Of a stretch of DNA of 46,525 nt, positions 23,640-33,344 are shown piece by piece (positions within the stretch are counted from its first letter, which is position 1; each line of letters starts with the position of its first letter). The notes beneath the pieces were generated by a model that saw only the letters and a program-made list of their open reading frames with translations, searched no databases and was not told where the DNA came from. Source of the DNA: CAZPHI01 sp964586425 (GTDB lineage Bacteria > Bacillota > Clostridia > Lachnospirales > Lachnospiraceae). A program made the position numbers and the translations under genes. The DNA lies in NCBI GenBank assembly GCA_964586425.1, contig CAZPHI010000010.1, positions 1 through 46,525 of the forward strand, given 5' to 3'.

Positions 23640-25400
23640 ATGTTTTATCCGGAAGAGGTAATTGAAGAAGTAAGAGCTAGGAATGATATCGTAGATGTTA
23701 TTTCGAGCTATGTTAAATTAAAAAAACAAGGAAGTTCGTATTTTGGATTATGTCCGTTTCATAATGAAAAATCACCTTCATTTTCGGTAGCTCCACATAA
23801 ACAGATGTACTATTGTTTTGGATGTGGTGCAGGAGGTAATGTTATTCATTTTGTAATGGAGTATGAGAACTTTACATTCCCTGAGGCTGTAAAGATGCTT
23901 GCAGATAGAGCTGGTATCAAGCTTCCTGAAATTGAATATTCAAAAGAGAGCAGGCAGCAGGCAGATTTGAAATCTAAGTTACTGGAAATCAATAAACTTG
24001 CAGCAACATACTATTATCATCAGTTAAAAGCGCCTGGTGGACAAAAGGCTATGGAATATCTTAAGAATAGAGAATTAAGTGATGATACTATCAATAAATT
24101 CGGACTTGGATATTCAACCATGTATAGTGATGACCTTTATAAGTATCTAAAAGGTAAAGGATATCAGGATGATGTATTAAAGGAAACCGGACTATTCACA
24201 TATGATAAGAATGTATATGATAAGTTTTGGAATCGTGTAATGTATCCAATAATGGATGTTAACAATAAAGTTATAGGTTTTGGTGGAAGAGTTATGGGAG
24301 ATGCAAAACCAAAGTATCTGAACTCACCAGAAACCAAATTATTTGATAAAAGTAGGAATCTTTATGGACTTAATATAGCGAGAACATCAAGGAAACCTAA
24401 TCTTATTATATGTGAAGGTTACATGGATGTAATATCATTGCATCAGGCCGGATTTAATCAGGCAGTTGCTTCATTAGGAACAGCATTAACACTTGGACAG
24501 GCAACACTTATGAAGAGATATACAGATCTTGTACTTATAACATATGATAGTGATGGAGCAGGTGTGAAGGCTGCACTTAGAGCAATTCCTATTCTTAAAG
24601 AAGCAGGACTTACTACAAAGGTAATTAATATGCAGCCGTATAAGGATCCAGATGAATTTATTAAAGCGTTAGGTGCAGATGAATTCCAAAAAAGAATTGA
24701 TAATGCAAAGAACAGCTTTATGTATGAAATAGCAGCTTTAGAACAAAACTATGATATGAAGGATCCAGAGAGCAAAACAAAATTCTTTAATGAAGTATGC
24801 AAAAAAATATCTAAATTTGAGCAGGATATTGAAAGAAGTAACTATATTGAAGCGGTTGCAGCTGAATATATGGTTTCTCAGGATGGGTTGAAAAAGCTGG
24901 TATCAAAATATGGCAATGCAATAGGCCTTATGAGCCAGAAAGAGCCAATAGAAAAAGCAGTTGTTAATAAGCAGAATGGGCGTAAGGACAAAGATGATGG
25001 AATAATGCAGGCAAGAAAGATATTACTTACCTGGCTGATTAATGATATTTCATTATATGCAAAGATATCAAGATATATAAAACCGTCAGATTTTGTAGAA
25101 CCGCTTTTGTGTGAAGTGGCGCAGGAACTATATTTACAGTTAGAGAATGGACAAGTTAATCCTGCAATTATAATGAATAGATACGAAGATAGTGAAGCAC
25201 ATAATGAGATCGCATCACTATTTAATTCTGAATTAAGCTCAGAACTTACAAATCAGGAGAAAGAAAAAGCATTAAACGAAACAGTAATTAAAGTTAAGAA
25301 AAGCAGCCTTGATAACAGGAGTAGAAATGCTAAAGATGTAGCTGAACTTCAGGCAATATTTCAGGAGCAAAAGGAATTACAGAATATACATATCAAATAG
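23640..25400 (+). CDS. dnaG: DNA primase
   Basis: Synthesises RNA primers at the replication fork. The zinc-binding domain is complete: Cys38, His41, Cys59 and Cys62 (CPFH ... CFGC). The catalytic core shows the family motif FGGRVMGD, and the TOPRIM domain carries LIICEGYMDV and the acidic YDSDGAG. The C-terminal ~150 residues are helical and would bind the DnaB helicase. The length of 586 residues is typical. The gap from dgt is 24 nt and to rpoD is 40 nt; AGAGG precedes the ATG. Confidence 0.97.
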   Translation: MFYPEEVIEEVRARNDIVDVISSYVKLKKQGSSYFGLCPFHNEKSPSFSVAPHKQMYYCFGCGAGGNVIHFVMEYENFTFPEAVKMLADRAGIKLPEIEYSKESRQQADLKSKLLEINKLAATYYYHQLKAPGGQKAMEYLKNRELSDDTINKFGLGYSTMYSDDLYKYLKGKGYQDDVLKETGLFTYDKNVYDKFWNRVMYPIMDVNNKVIGFGGRVMGDAKPKYLNSPETKLFDKSRNLYGLNIARTSRKPNLIICEGYMDVISLHQAGFNQAVASLGTALTLGQATLMKRYTDLVLITYDSDGAGVKAALRAIPILKEAGLTTKVINMQPYKDPDEFIKALGADEFQKRIDNAKNSFMYEIAALEQNYDMKDPESKTKFFNEVCKKISKFEQDIERSNYIEAVAAEYMVSQDGLKKLVSKYGNAIGLMSQKEPIEKAVVNKQNGRKDKDDGIMQARKILLTWLINDISLYAKISRYIKPSDFVEPLLCEVAQELYLQLENGQVNPAIIMNRYEDSEAHNEIASLFNSELSSELTNQEKEKALNETVIKVKKSSLDNRSRNAKDVAELQAIFQEQKELQNIHIK

Positions 25401-25440
25401 TATGATATAAAACGATTGAAATCGGAAGGATGGAAAAATA

Positions 25441-26745
25441 ATGGCAAAGAAAGATGCAATCCAAAAAGAAGTTAATGAGAATGAGGAAGTAACAACAGAG
25501 GTAAAGGCTACAAAAAAGACAAAAGCCACTAAAACTACAAAAACGGCAAAAACAACAAAGGCTTCTAAGGAAACAGCAGCTTCAAAAGAATTTTCTGATG
25601 AAGAAAAAGCAAAAAAAGAAGAAAATGAAAATAAATTCAAAGAGAAATTAGAGGAATTAGTAGCACTTGCTAAGAAGAAAAAGAATTATCTTGAATATCA
25701 GGAGATTAATGATCATTTTTCAGATATGCAGCTTGATAGTGAACAAATGGAAAAAATATATGATTATCTAGATGCTAAGAATATTGATTATCTTAGAGAA
25801 TTAGGTAATGATGAAGAGATGCTTCTTGAAAGTGATGATGAGATTGAAATTGATGCAGAAGAAGATATTGATATTGAAAAAATCGATTTAACTGTATCAG
25901 ATGGTGTAAGTATTGAAGATCCTGTAAGAATGTACCTTAAAGAAATTGGTAAGGTACCTCTATTAAGCGCAGAAGAGGAAATCGACCTTGCTAAAAGAAT
26001 GGAAAAAGGCGGTCCAGATGGTGAAGAAGCTAAGAAGAGACTTGCCGAGGCGAATTTAAGACTTGTAGTAAGTATTGCTAAAAGATATGTAGGACGAGGA
26101 ATGTTATTCCTCGATTTAATACAGGAAGGTAATCTTGGTCTTATTAAAGCTGTAGAAAAGTTTGATTATAGCAAGGGATACAAATTCAGTACTTATGCAA
26201 CATGGTGGATTAGACAGGCAATAACAAGATCAATTGCTGATCAGGCTAGAACAATACGTATTCCGGTCCATATGGTTGAAACAATTAACAAGCTTATCAG
26301 AGTATCGAGACAATTACTTCAGGAATTAGGCCGTGAGCCTTTCCCAGAGGAAATTGCAGAGGTAATGGAAATTCCAGTTGAGAGAGTCAGAGAAATCCAG
26401 AAAATCTCTCAGGAACCAGTATCATTAGAAACTCCAATTGGTGAAGAAGAAGACAGCCACTTAGGAGATTTTATTCAGGATGATAATGTACCAGTACCTG
26501 CAGAGGAAGCAGCATTTACCCTCTTAAAGGAACAGTTAGTAGAGGTACTTGGAACATTGACAGAGAGAGAACAGAAGGTATTAAGATTAAGATTTGGTCT
26601 TGATGATGGACGAGCTAGAACCCTTGAAGAAGTTGGAAAAGAATTCAATGTAACAAGAGAAAGAATAAGACAGATTGAAGCTAAAGCACTTAGAAAACTT
26701 CGTCATCCTAGCAGAAGCAGAAAATTAAAGGATTATCTTGATTAA
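25441..26745 (+). CDS. rpoD: RNA polymerase primary sigma factor
   Basis: The housekeeping sigma factor (SigA). Residues 1-60 are an unusual Lys/Thr/Ala/Glu-rich low-complexity tail (ATKKTKATKTTKTAKTTKAS). Region 1.1-like acidic sequence follows. Region 1.2 is DPVRMYLKEIGKVPLL, region 2 is RLVVSIAKRYVGRGM ... KFSTYATWWIRQAITR, and region 4.2 is TLEEVGKEFNVTRERIRQIEAKALRKLRHP. All key promoter-recognition residues are present. Length 434. Follows dnaG as in the classical macromolecular-synthesis operon. Confidence 0.97.
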   Translation: MAKKDAIQKEVNENEEVTTEVKATKKTKATKTTKTAKTTKASKETAASKEFSDEEKAKKEENENKFKEKLEELVALAKKKKNYLEYQEINDHFSDMQLDSEQMEKIYDYLDAKNIDYLRELGNDEEMLLESDDEIEIDAEEDIDIEKIDLTVSDGVSIEDPVRMYLKEIGKVPLLSAEEEIDLAKRMEKGGPDGEEAKKRLAEANLRLVVSIAKRYVGRGMLFLDLIQEGNLGLIKAVEKFDYSKGYKFSTYATWWIRQAITRSIADQARTIRIPVHMVETINKLIRVSRQLLQELGREPFPEEIAEVMEIPVERVREIQKISQEPVSLETPIGEEEDSHLGDFIQDDNVPVPAEEAAFTLLKEQLVEVLGTLTEREQKVLRLRFGLDDGRARTLEEVGKEFNVTRERIRQIEAKALRKLRHPSRSRKLKDYLD

Positions 26746-26772
26746 TTATTTTGAAAGTAAGAGGACAGCTTG

Positions 26773-27501
26773 ATGATAAGCATATCTAAAAGACTTATAC
26801 AGGTGGCCGATATGGTTTTTGAAGGCAACAGAGTTGCTGATATAGGAACTGATCATGGATATCTGCCAATATATCTTATAGAGAATAGAATAAGTCCGAG
26901 TGTAATTGCAATGGATGTCAATAAAGGTCCGTTGTCAAGAGCAGATAAGAATATTGCCGAAGCTGGGTATACTGAATATATTCAAACAAGAATATCTAAT
27001 GGTTTTGAAAAACTTAAAGTAGATGAAGCTGATACAGTGACTATATGTGGCATGGGTGGACGTTTGATGATGTCAATTATAACTGATGGAATTGATCTAG
27101 TTAAACAGACACCACAGCTTATTTTTTCACCGCAGTCGGAGATAAAGCAATTTAGAGAATTCCTGTGTGATACTAGTATAGTCATAGATTATGAGAATAT
27201 ACTTTGTGAAGATGGCAAATTCTACTGGATTATGAGCTGTCATTATGACGAAAATGCAGTATCAAATATTGAAACAAAGGATGCCGCTGCTCATACTGAT
27301 ACATATAATAGATATGGAAGAAATCTATTAATAGAGCAGAATCCTGTTCTGCATGAGTATCTGCTCAAGGAAAAGCAAAAGTACACATCTATTATGGCAA
27401 ATGTTGTTAACTGCGATTCACAGAACAAGGAATCGAGACTGCTTGAATTGACATATGAATTAAAGTGTATAGAAGAAGGATTAAAATATTATGAAGCTTA
27501 A
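26773..27501 (+). CDS. trmK: tRNA (adenine(22)-N1)-methyltransferase
   Basis: Methylates N1 of A22 in tRNA using S-adenosylmethionine. The fold shows motif I VADIGTDHGYLPIYL (~residues 22-36), the acidic turn AMDVNKGPL, and the family-specific CGMGGRLM around residue 94. The C-terminal ~70 residues are a coiled helix pair (KYTSIMANVV ... LLELTYELKCIEEGL) that completes TrmK. The start is ATG 26773, with GAGGA 7 nt upstream; a TTG codon directly precedes it. It overlaps the next gene by 11 nt, a conserved pairing with Nif3-like proteins. Confidence 0.92.
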   Translation: MISISKRLIQVADMVFEGNRVADIGTDHGYLPIYLIENRISPSVIAMDVNKGPLSRADKNIAEAGYTEYIQTRISNGFEKLKVDEADTVTICGMGGRLMMSIITDGIDLVKQTPQLIFSPQSEIKQFREFLCDTSIVIDYENILCEDGKFYWIMSCHYDENAVSNIETKDAAAHTDTYNRYGRNLLIEQNPVLHEYLLKEKQKYTSIMANVVNCDSQNKESRLLELTYELKCIEEGLKYYEA

Positions 27502-28267
27502 AGATATTGCATCAGTATTAGAAGAACTCAGTCCTAAAAGCTACGCTTGTGATTGGGACAATGTTGGATTAATGACTGGTGATATGAATAAGGACGTTAA
27601 AAAGGTATTAGTTACACTTGATGTTGATGATAAGGCTATTAATAAGGCGATTAGTGAAAATTGTGATTTGATTGTTAGTCATCATCCATTTATATTTTCT
27701 CCATTAAAAAGTGTAACAAGCGGCTCATTAACTGGCAGCAGAATACTTAAAACTATTCAGAATGATATTGCAGTATATTCTATGCATACAAATTTTGATA
27801 TTATGGGTGGAATGGCAGAATTAGCTGCAGATAAGTTGGGCATGAGTTCACCTAAAGTATTGGAGTATACTACTGAAACACAGGGCTTAGGAAGATATGA
27901 TGATTTCGATGAAGCCACAATAGCTTGCTGGGCAGACAAAACTATAAGCATATTCGGGCTGCAAGGCGTAAGTGTATTTGGTGATTTGAATAGTAAGGTT
28001 TCGCGTGTTGCCATTGCACCTGGCTCAGGAAAAGATTCGATAGAATATGCACTTGATAATAAAGTTCAGTTATTAATTACAGGTGATATAGGTCATCATG
28101 CTGGTATAGATGCTAATGCGTGTGGGCTTGCAATTATAGATGCTGGACATTATGGAATTGAACATATATTTATAGAATTTATAGCAGAATATCTTAATAA
28201 ACAATGTGATGAACTTAATGTGATTCAAAGTGAATTATGTATTCCGTATACATATATAGTAAAATAA
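27491..28267 (+). CDS. Nif3-like dinuclear metal-centre hexameric protein
   Basis: 258 residues of the NIF3/YqfO family, toroidal hexamers with a two-metal site. Metal ligands appear as SHHPFIFSPLKS near residue 60, THxNxD-like MHTNFDIMGGM near residue 98, and GHYGIEH near residue 218. The GDIGHHAGIDANACGL segment is a family signature. The biochemical role is still debated (GTP cyclohydrolase-like activity has been proposed for some). The N-terminus MKLKDIASVLEELSPKSYACDWDNVGL is canonical. It overlaps trmK by 11 nt. Confidence 0.93.
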   Translation: MKLKDIASVLEELSPKSYACDWDNVGLMTGDMNKDVKKVLVTLDVDDKAINKAISENCDLIVSHHPFIFSPLKSVTSGSLTGSRILKTIQNDIAVYSMHTNFDIMGGMAELAADKLGMSSPKVLEYTTETQGLGRYDDFDEATIACWADKTISIFGLQGVSVFGDLNSKVSRVAIAPGSGKDSIEYALDNKVQLLITGDIGHHAGIDANACGLAIIDAGHYGIEHIFIEFIAEYLNKQCDELNVIQSELCIPYTYIVK

Positions 28268-28306
28268 TAAAAACTTGGATAAATGCTGAGTAGAATGGAG
28301 GGTTTT

Positions 28307-29920
28307 ATGAGTAGTATATTAATAGAGATGGCAAAAAAAGCACAAAAGGAATATAAAGATGATATTATTCTTGCACGTGTAGATGGTAGACTTACAGAAC
28401 TCAATCAAAAGGATGTTGAAGGAAAGGATGTTGAATTTATTACAACAGCTTCAACTATTGGTAATGATGCATATAAGAGAAGTATGGTAATGTTGATGCT
28501 TTATGCAATACATAAAGCGTGTGGTTCTAAGGCTGTTAATAACGTTGTGGTACAGTTTTCACTCAGTAAGGGCTTATATTGTGATATGGTAAGCGATGTC
28601 CCTGTTAATGAAGAGTTTATTCAGAAAGTTAAGGCGATAATGCTTGAAACTGTCAAAAAGGATATTCCAATAGAAAAGAAATCCATAATTACTGATGATG
28701 CAATTAAGAAATTTAATGAATATGGTATGAATCATAAGGCTACATTATTCAAATATAGACGAGATTCAAAAGTTAATGTATATAGTATTGATGGATATGA
28801 AGACTACTATTATGGCTATATGGCACCATCAACGGGAATGCTGCAATACTTTGATTTATTTTTATATGACAATGGATTTGTTCTTCAGTTACCTACAAAA
28901 TCCTCAACTAAAACTATTCCTGAATTTAAACCACAAAAGAAAATATATGATGTCTTAAATGAGTCAACAGAGTGGACTCGTATGCTTGAGGTTAATACTG
29001 TTGGAGAATTGAATGACAGGATTGCAGCGGGTAATATAGATGAACTTATGCTTGTTCAGGAGGCACTTCAGGAACAGAAAATAGCGCAGATTGCCAGACA
29101 AATAGCTGACTCTAAGGACAAGAAGTTTGTACTTATTGCAGGACCATCGTCTTCAGGAAAAACAACATTTTCACATAGATTATCTGTACAACTTATGGCA
29201 TGTGGATTGAAACCACATCCTATAGCAGTTGATAATTTCTTTGTAGAACGTGAAGAGACACCACTTGACGAGAATGGCAAATATAACTTTGAAGATATTC
29301 ATGCAATAGATATACCTTTATTTAATACAATTATGAATGATTTGAGAGATGGTAAAGAAGTAGAGATGCCAACCTTCAATTTTAAATTAGGACACAAAGA
29401 ATATAACGGAGACAAGCTCAAACTTGGAAAAGAAGATATCTTAGTTATTGAAGGAATACATTGTCTTAATGATGAATTGACAAAATCACTTCCGAAGGAA
29501 AGCAAATTCAAGATATATATCAGTGCATTAACACAGCTTAATATTGATGAACATAACAGAATTGCAACAACTGATACAAGACTTGTTCGAAGAATGGTAA
29601 GAGATTTTAGAACAAGAGGCTCATCTGCACAGAGAACACTTGATATGTGGGAATCAGTACGTAAGGGTGAAGAAAAGAACATATTCCCATTCCAGGAAGA
29701 AGCAGATGCAATGTTTAATTCTGCACTTATTTATGAATTAGCTGTATTAAAACCATTTGTGGAGCCGATTTTGTTCGCAATAGGTAAGGATGAACCCGAG
29801 TACCAGGAAGCTAAGAGATTACTGAAGTTCTTGGATTATTTCCTTGTGGCTGATTCAACTAATATTCCTAACAATTCAATACTTCGAGAATTCGTTGGTG
29901 GAGGATGTTTTAAAATCTAA
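28307..29920 (+). CDS. Nucleoside kinase with N-terminal threonyl-tRNA-synthetase-editing-like domain
   Basis: 537 residues. The C-terminal half (~255-537) is a uridine-kinase-like P-loop enzyme: FVLIAGPSSSGKTTFSHRL, then DNFFVEREETPLDENGKYNFED, and the LID-like RLVRRMVRDFRTRG. The N-terminal half resembles the SAD/TGS-type domains of threonyl-tRNA synthetase, as in the widely distributed two-domain 'nucleoside kinase' of Firmicutes and Thermotogae. Substrate is probably uridine, cytidine or a modified nucleoside; not decided by sequence. The start is ATG 28307, preceded by GGAGGG (28297-28302); longer in-frame starts lie within or above this site. A terminator follows. Confidence 0.88.
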   Translation: MSSILIEMAKKAQKEYKDDIILARVDGRLTELNQKDVEGKDVEFITTASTIGNDAYKRSMVMLMLYAIHKACGSKAVNNVVVQFSLSKGLYCDMVSDVPVNEEFIQKVKAIMLETVKKDIPIEKKSIITDDAIKKFNEYGMNHKATLFKYRRDSKVNVYSIDGYEDYYYGYMAPSTGMLQYFDLFLYDNGFVLQLPTKSSTKTIPEFKPQKKIYDVLNESTEWTRMLEVNTVGELNDRIAAGNIDELMLVQEALQEQKIAQIARQIADSKDKKFVLIAGPSSSGKTTFSHRLSVQLMACGLKPHPIAVDNFFVEREETPLDENGKYNFEDIHAIDIPLFNTIMNDLRDGKEVEMPTFNFKLGHKEYNGDKLKLGKEDILVIEGIHCLNDELTKSLPKESKFKIYISALTQLNIDEHNRIATTDTRLVRRMVRDFRTRGSSAQRTLDMWESVRKGEEKNIFPFQEEADAMFNSALIYELAVLKPFVEPILFAIGKDEPEYQEAKRLLKFLDYFLVADSTNIPNNSILREFVGGGCFKI

Positions 29921-29938
29921 CAATATACTATAATAAAA

Positions 29939-29978
29939 GAAGCTGCCTGTAATGAATTAACATTTGGGCAGCTTTTAT
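29939..29978. terminator. Bidirectional terminator between nucleoside kinase and tyrA
   Basis: AAGCTGCC (29940-29947) pairs with GGCAGCTT (29967-29974), then TTATTA. On the minus strand the flank TTCTTTTATT is also T-rich, so it can serve both convergent genes. Confidence 0.72.
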
Positions 29979-29986
29979 TATAATTA

Positions 29987-31111
29987 TTATTTATCATATA
30001 CGCGGTAATGGTGAGTCTTTAGTGCATCAATTGCATTCTCTCTTGAAGCTGAGTCATAGAACTCAATCTTTAGAGCACCCTCCTCATATTCACGGTTATG
30101 AATAATTCCAATATTCTTGATATTGATGTGTCTGGTAGCAAGAATTGTAGCAACATTAGCAATGGCACCTTCTTCATCAATAAGATCACAATGAATACGA
30201 TAGTTTGGTTTAATTGTACCAACACGTCTTTCATCAATAGAATTACGATATTCTCTGGATTCTTCAAACATCTTATAGATATATCCGTTGGATATATCAC
30301 CACAATCATCCTGAAGGTGAAGGGCAACGTCTTGTAATGATTCTATATATTTGTTAAGAAGCTTTAGGACAGGAGCTGAATTGGTTGTACAAATTTGCTG
30401 CCACATCTCTGGCGAAGAAGAAGCAATTCTGGTAATATCTTTGAAACCACCGGCAGCAAGCATCTTCATTAACTCATCGCTATTATCTGATTCACGAACA
30501 AGATTGACGAGACTACTAGCAATAAGATGTGGTATATGACTTATTCCAGCTACGCTATAATCGTGTTCTTTGTAATCAATTACAATAGGAATAGCCCCCA
30601 TACTTTCAACAAGAGACACATATCTGTAAAGGTAGTTATCCTTTGTTGATTTCGTAGGCGTTATTGCATAGTAGGCATTCTCGAGAAGATATGCACTAGA
30701 ATTAGCATATCCGGTTTTCTCAGAGCCGGCCATAGGATGTCCACCTATGAAATTATTCTCCATATCGAGTTCGGTAACGATTGTGTGTATATAGCCTTTT
30801 ACACTTCCAACATCGGTGATAATACAGTGAGAGTTAATCAAAGGCTTTAACTGTATAAGATAATCTTTGCTGTATTCAACAGGAGTACATAAGAATATAA
30901 AATCACATTGGGAAAATGTTGTATCAACTGAAGTCAGAGCATTATTGACTATGCCATCATTGACTGCTTCACATACGGGTTCAGGACTGCGGCTATATAC
31001 GGATATCGTACAGTCGGGATATTTTTGCTTGAGGACTCTTGCTATGGAACCACCAATCAATCCAAAGCCAATAAAGCCAATATGCAGCATATTTATATTA
31101 ATGTTATCCAT
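29987..31111 (-). CDS. tyrA: Prephenate dehydrogenase with C-terminal ACT domain
   Basis: Oxidatively decarboxylates prephenate to 4-hydroxyphenylpyruvate for tyrosine synthesis. The N-terminal Rossmann motif is GFIGFGLIGGSIA (G15xG17xxG20). Catalytic-site segments are DVGSVKG, GGHPMAGSEKTGY (His in HPMAG) and SHIPHLIASSL. Residues ~300-374 form an ACT domain (IHCDLIDEEGAIANVATIL) that usually senses tyrosine. The chosen ATG at 31111 follows GGAGG by 5 nt; an ATG at 31123 overlaps that site. The product is 374 residues. A promoter is at 31153-31181. Confidence 0.95.
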   Translation of the reverse strand: MDNININMLHIGFIGFGLIGGSIARVLKQKYPDCTISVYSRSPEPVCEAVNDGIVNNALTSVDTTFSQCDFIFLCTPVEYSKDYLIQLKPLINSHCIITDVGSVKGYIHTIVTELDMENNFIGGHPMAGSEKTGYANSSAYLLENAYYAITPTKSTKDNYLYRYVSLVESMGAIPIVIDYKEHDYSVAGISHIPHLIASSLVNLVRESDNSDELMKMLAAGGFKDITRIASSSPEMWQQICTTNSAPVLKLLNKYIESLQDVALHLQDDCGDISNGYIYKMFEESREYRNSIDERRVGTIKPNYRIHCDLIDEEGAIANVATILATRHINIKNIGIIHNREYEEGALKIEFYDSASRENAIDALKTHHYRVYDK

Positions 31112-31152
31112 TTTTACCTCCATTTATAATCCGGATTCTTTTCATAATAATT

Positions 31153-31181
31153 ATTGTAAGACATAAAAATATATAAGTCAA
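31153..31181 (-). promoter_or_regulatory. Sigma-A promoter of tyrA
   Basis: On the minus strand TTGACT (31181-31176), 17-nt spacer, TACAAT (31158-31153). Confidence 0.65.
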
Positions 31182-31233
31182 TCATTTGTTGCTTTAAAGC
31201 ATTAAATTAAAATGACAGAATATATTATACATA

Positions 31234-31262
31234 TTGAAAATATAATCAAAATAAAGTAAAAT
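31234..31262 (+). promoter_or_regulatory. Promoter of the EF-G-like gene
   Basis: TTGAAA at 31234-31239, 17-nt spacer, TAAAAT at 31257-31262. The start codon at 31313 leaves a ~44-nt leader with GAGGA at 31301-31305. Confidence 0.6.
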
Positions 31263-31312
31263 AAGATTATGATTTGTGCGTGTTTATTAATATAGAAAGT
31301 GAGGAAAAATAT

Positions 31313-33340
31313 ATGGCGGAAACTTTATTGAAGAATATTCGTAATGTGGCAATACTAGGTGGAGCTGGTGCTGGTAAAACTACAGTTGTTGAGGCAATGG
31401 CATTCGCAAGTGGACTTACTAATAAGCTTGGAACGATTGAAGATGGTAATACATTATCGGATTTTGATAAAGAAGAGATAAAAAGACATTGTTCAATACA
31501 GGATTCTATGTTATCACTCTATTGGGAAGACTGCTTGATTAATGTCATAGATACACCGGGAATGCAGGATATGGTAGGAGAGAGAGAATCTGCATTATTG
31601 GCAGCAGATGCAGCGGTTATTATTGTTAATGGTAAGAATGGTGTAGATGCTGGGACAATAAAAGCCTGGGAATTATGTGATAAGTTTAAGCTGCCAAGAA
31701 TTGTGTTTGTTACAGCTATGGATGATGATAATGCCAGCTATAGAGAGACAGTAGAGGAATTAACTAATCGATATGGAAGAAAAATAGCACCATTTCATCA
31801 GCCAATAAGAGAGAATGGCAAATTCGTAGGGTATGTTAATATAACGAAGATGAATGGTCGTAGATTTACAGGTATAGCAAGATATGAAGAGATTCCTATA
31901 CCTGACTATTCGTTTGAGAATCTGGAAAAATATAGAGAAACCTTGATAGACTCTGTAGCAGGTACTAATGATGATTTGATGGATAAGTATTTTAATGAAG
32001 TTGAGTTTACACAGGAGGAGATAGATGAGGCATTAAAGATTAATTGCTGTGATGGAACATTAGTACCTGTTACAATGGGTTCGGGTAAGAATGTACATGG
32101 TGTATTTATGCTCCTTAATGATATTGTAAGGTTTTTACCAGCTCCAACAGTGGGAAAATCAGGAGTTAATGTTAAGAGTGCTTCTATATTTGATGGAATA
32201 TATGAAAGAACAGCTCCATTGGCAGGTCAGATATTCAAGACATATGCTGATCCATTCATTGGAAGTCTATCATTGATAAAGGTATACTCAGGTGTGTTAA
32301 AAAAAGATTCGATGGTTTACAATAGCTCTGCTAATACAGAAGAGAAGATTACAAGGCTTTATAAACTGTCTGGGAAGGAATTGATTGAGACAGATTGTAT
32401 TGAGGCAGGTGACATAGGAGCCATTCCTAAACTATTGTATACATCAACTGGGGATACATTATCTACAAAAGATATTCCATGCATATTTGACAGATATGAA
32501 TTTGCTAAGCCATATACTGTAAGAACATATAATGTAATTAAAAAGTCAGATGAGGATAAAGTATCATCAGCTCTTCAGAAGATGTGCCAGGAAGACATGA
32601 CATTAGAATTATATAATGATGTAGATAATAAGCAGCAATTGATTAAAGGAATTGGTACAATGCAGCTTGATATAGTATGCAATAGACTTGAAAACAGATA
32701 CAAAATTAATATTGAACTTAAGGAAGCAGATATTGCATATAAAGAGACAATATTAAAATCAGCTGAAGCAAAAGGCAGATATAAAAAGCAATCAGGAGGA
32801 CATGGTCAATTTGGTGAGGTTGTTATAGAACTTCAGCCATTAGAGGATACAGATAAAAACTATGAATTTGAAGAATGTGTAGTTGGTGGAGCTGTTCCTA
32901 AAAACTATTTTCCAGCTGTGGAAAAGGGTATTGCAGAAAGCATAATAAAGGGACCATTGAAAGGATATCCTGTTGTAGGTATCAAGGCTATTCTTAAGGA
33001 TGGTTCATATCATCCGGTAGATTCGTCAGAGATGGCATTCAAGACAGCTGCAATGATGGCTTTTGAAGAAGCTTACAAGAAGTGTGAGCCAGTATTATTA
33101 GAACCAATTGCGAATCTTAGTGTGAATGTTCCAGAGAAGTATATCGGAGATGTAACTAGTGATTTAAAAAAGAGACGTGGAAGAATAACCTCAATGTTAC
33201 CGGATGATTATGGCAATGAATTACTTAATGCACAAGTACCATTAGCAGAATTAAGTAATTATGGAGTAAGCCTTCGTTCGTGTTCGGCAGGATATGGAGA
33301 ATTCTCATATGAAGTGATTAGATATGAAAGGGTAGGGTAA
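31313..33340 (+). CDS. EF-G-like translational GTPase (second, non-canonical FusA paralogue)
   Basis: 675 residues with all five EF-G domains: a G domain, then a beta barrel from ~290, and domains III-V (KKQSGGHGQFGEVVIEL; PVDSSEMAFKTAAMMAF; RRGRITSM). The P-loop is GGAGAGKTT (16-24) and G3 is DTPGM (80-84). Switch I is the paralogue type (DGNTLSDFDKEEIKRHCSI) rather than the RGITI of true EF-G. The G4 motif normally (N/S)KxD reads TAMD at 134-137, losing the Lys that packs against guanine. It is thus a specialised paralogue, not the main elongation factor; its role is unknown. The start is ATG 31313 after GAGGA. Confidence 0.87.
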   Translation: MAETLLKNIRNVAILGGAGAGKTTVVEAMAFASGLTNKLGTIEDGNTLSDFDKEEIKRHCSIQDSMLSLYWEDCLINVIDTPGMQDMVGERESALLAADAAVIIVNGKNGVDAGTIKAWELCDKFKLPRIVFVTAMDDDNASYRETVEELTNRYGRKIAPFHQPIRENGKFVGYVNITKMNGRRFTGIARYEEIPIPDYSFENLEKYRETLIDSVAGTNDDLMDKYFNEVEFTQEEIDEALKINCCDGTLVPVTMGSGKNVHGVFMLLNDIVRFLPAPTVGKSGVNVKSASIFDGIYERTAPLAGQIFKTYADPFIGSLSLIKVYSGVLKKDSMVYNSSANTEEKITRLYKLSGKELIETDCIEAGDIGAIPKLLYTSTGDTLSTKDIPCIFDRYEFAKPYTVRTYNVIKKSDEDKVSSALQKMCQEDMTLELYNDVDNKQQLIKGIGTMQLDIVCNRLENRYKINIELKEADIAYKETILKSAEAKGRYKKQSGGHGQFGEVVIELQPLEDTDKNYEFEECVVGGAVPKNYFPAVEKGIAESIIKGPLKGYPVVGIKAILKDGSYHPVDSSEMAFKTAAMMAFEEAYKKCEPVLLEPIANLSVNVPEKYIGDVTSDLKKRRGRITSMLPDDYGNELLNAQVPLAELSNYGVSLRSCSAGYGEFSYEVIRYERVG

Positions 33341-33344
33341 TTAA

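Noticed and set aside
31313..33340. TetM-type ribosomal protection protein
   Set aside because: Switch I and overall pattern fit the FusA-like paralogue group; diagnostic TetM features were not evident.
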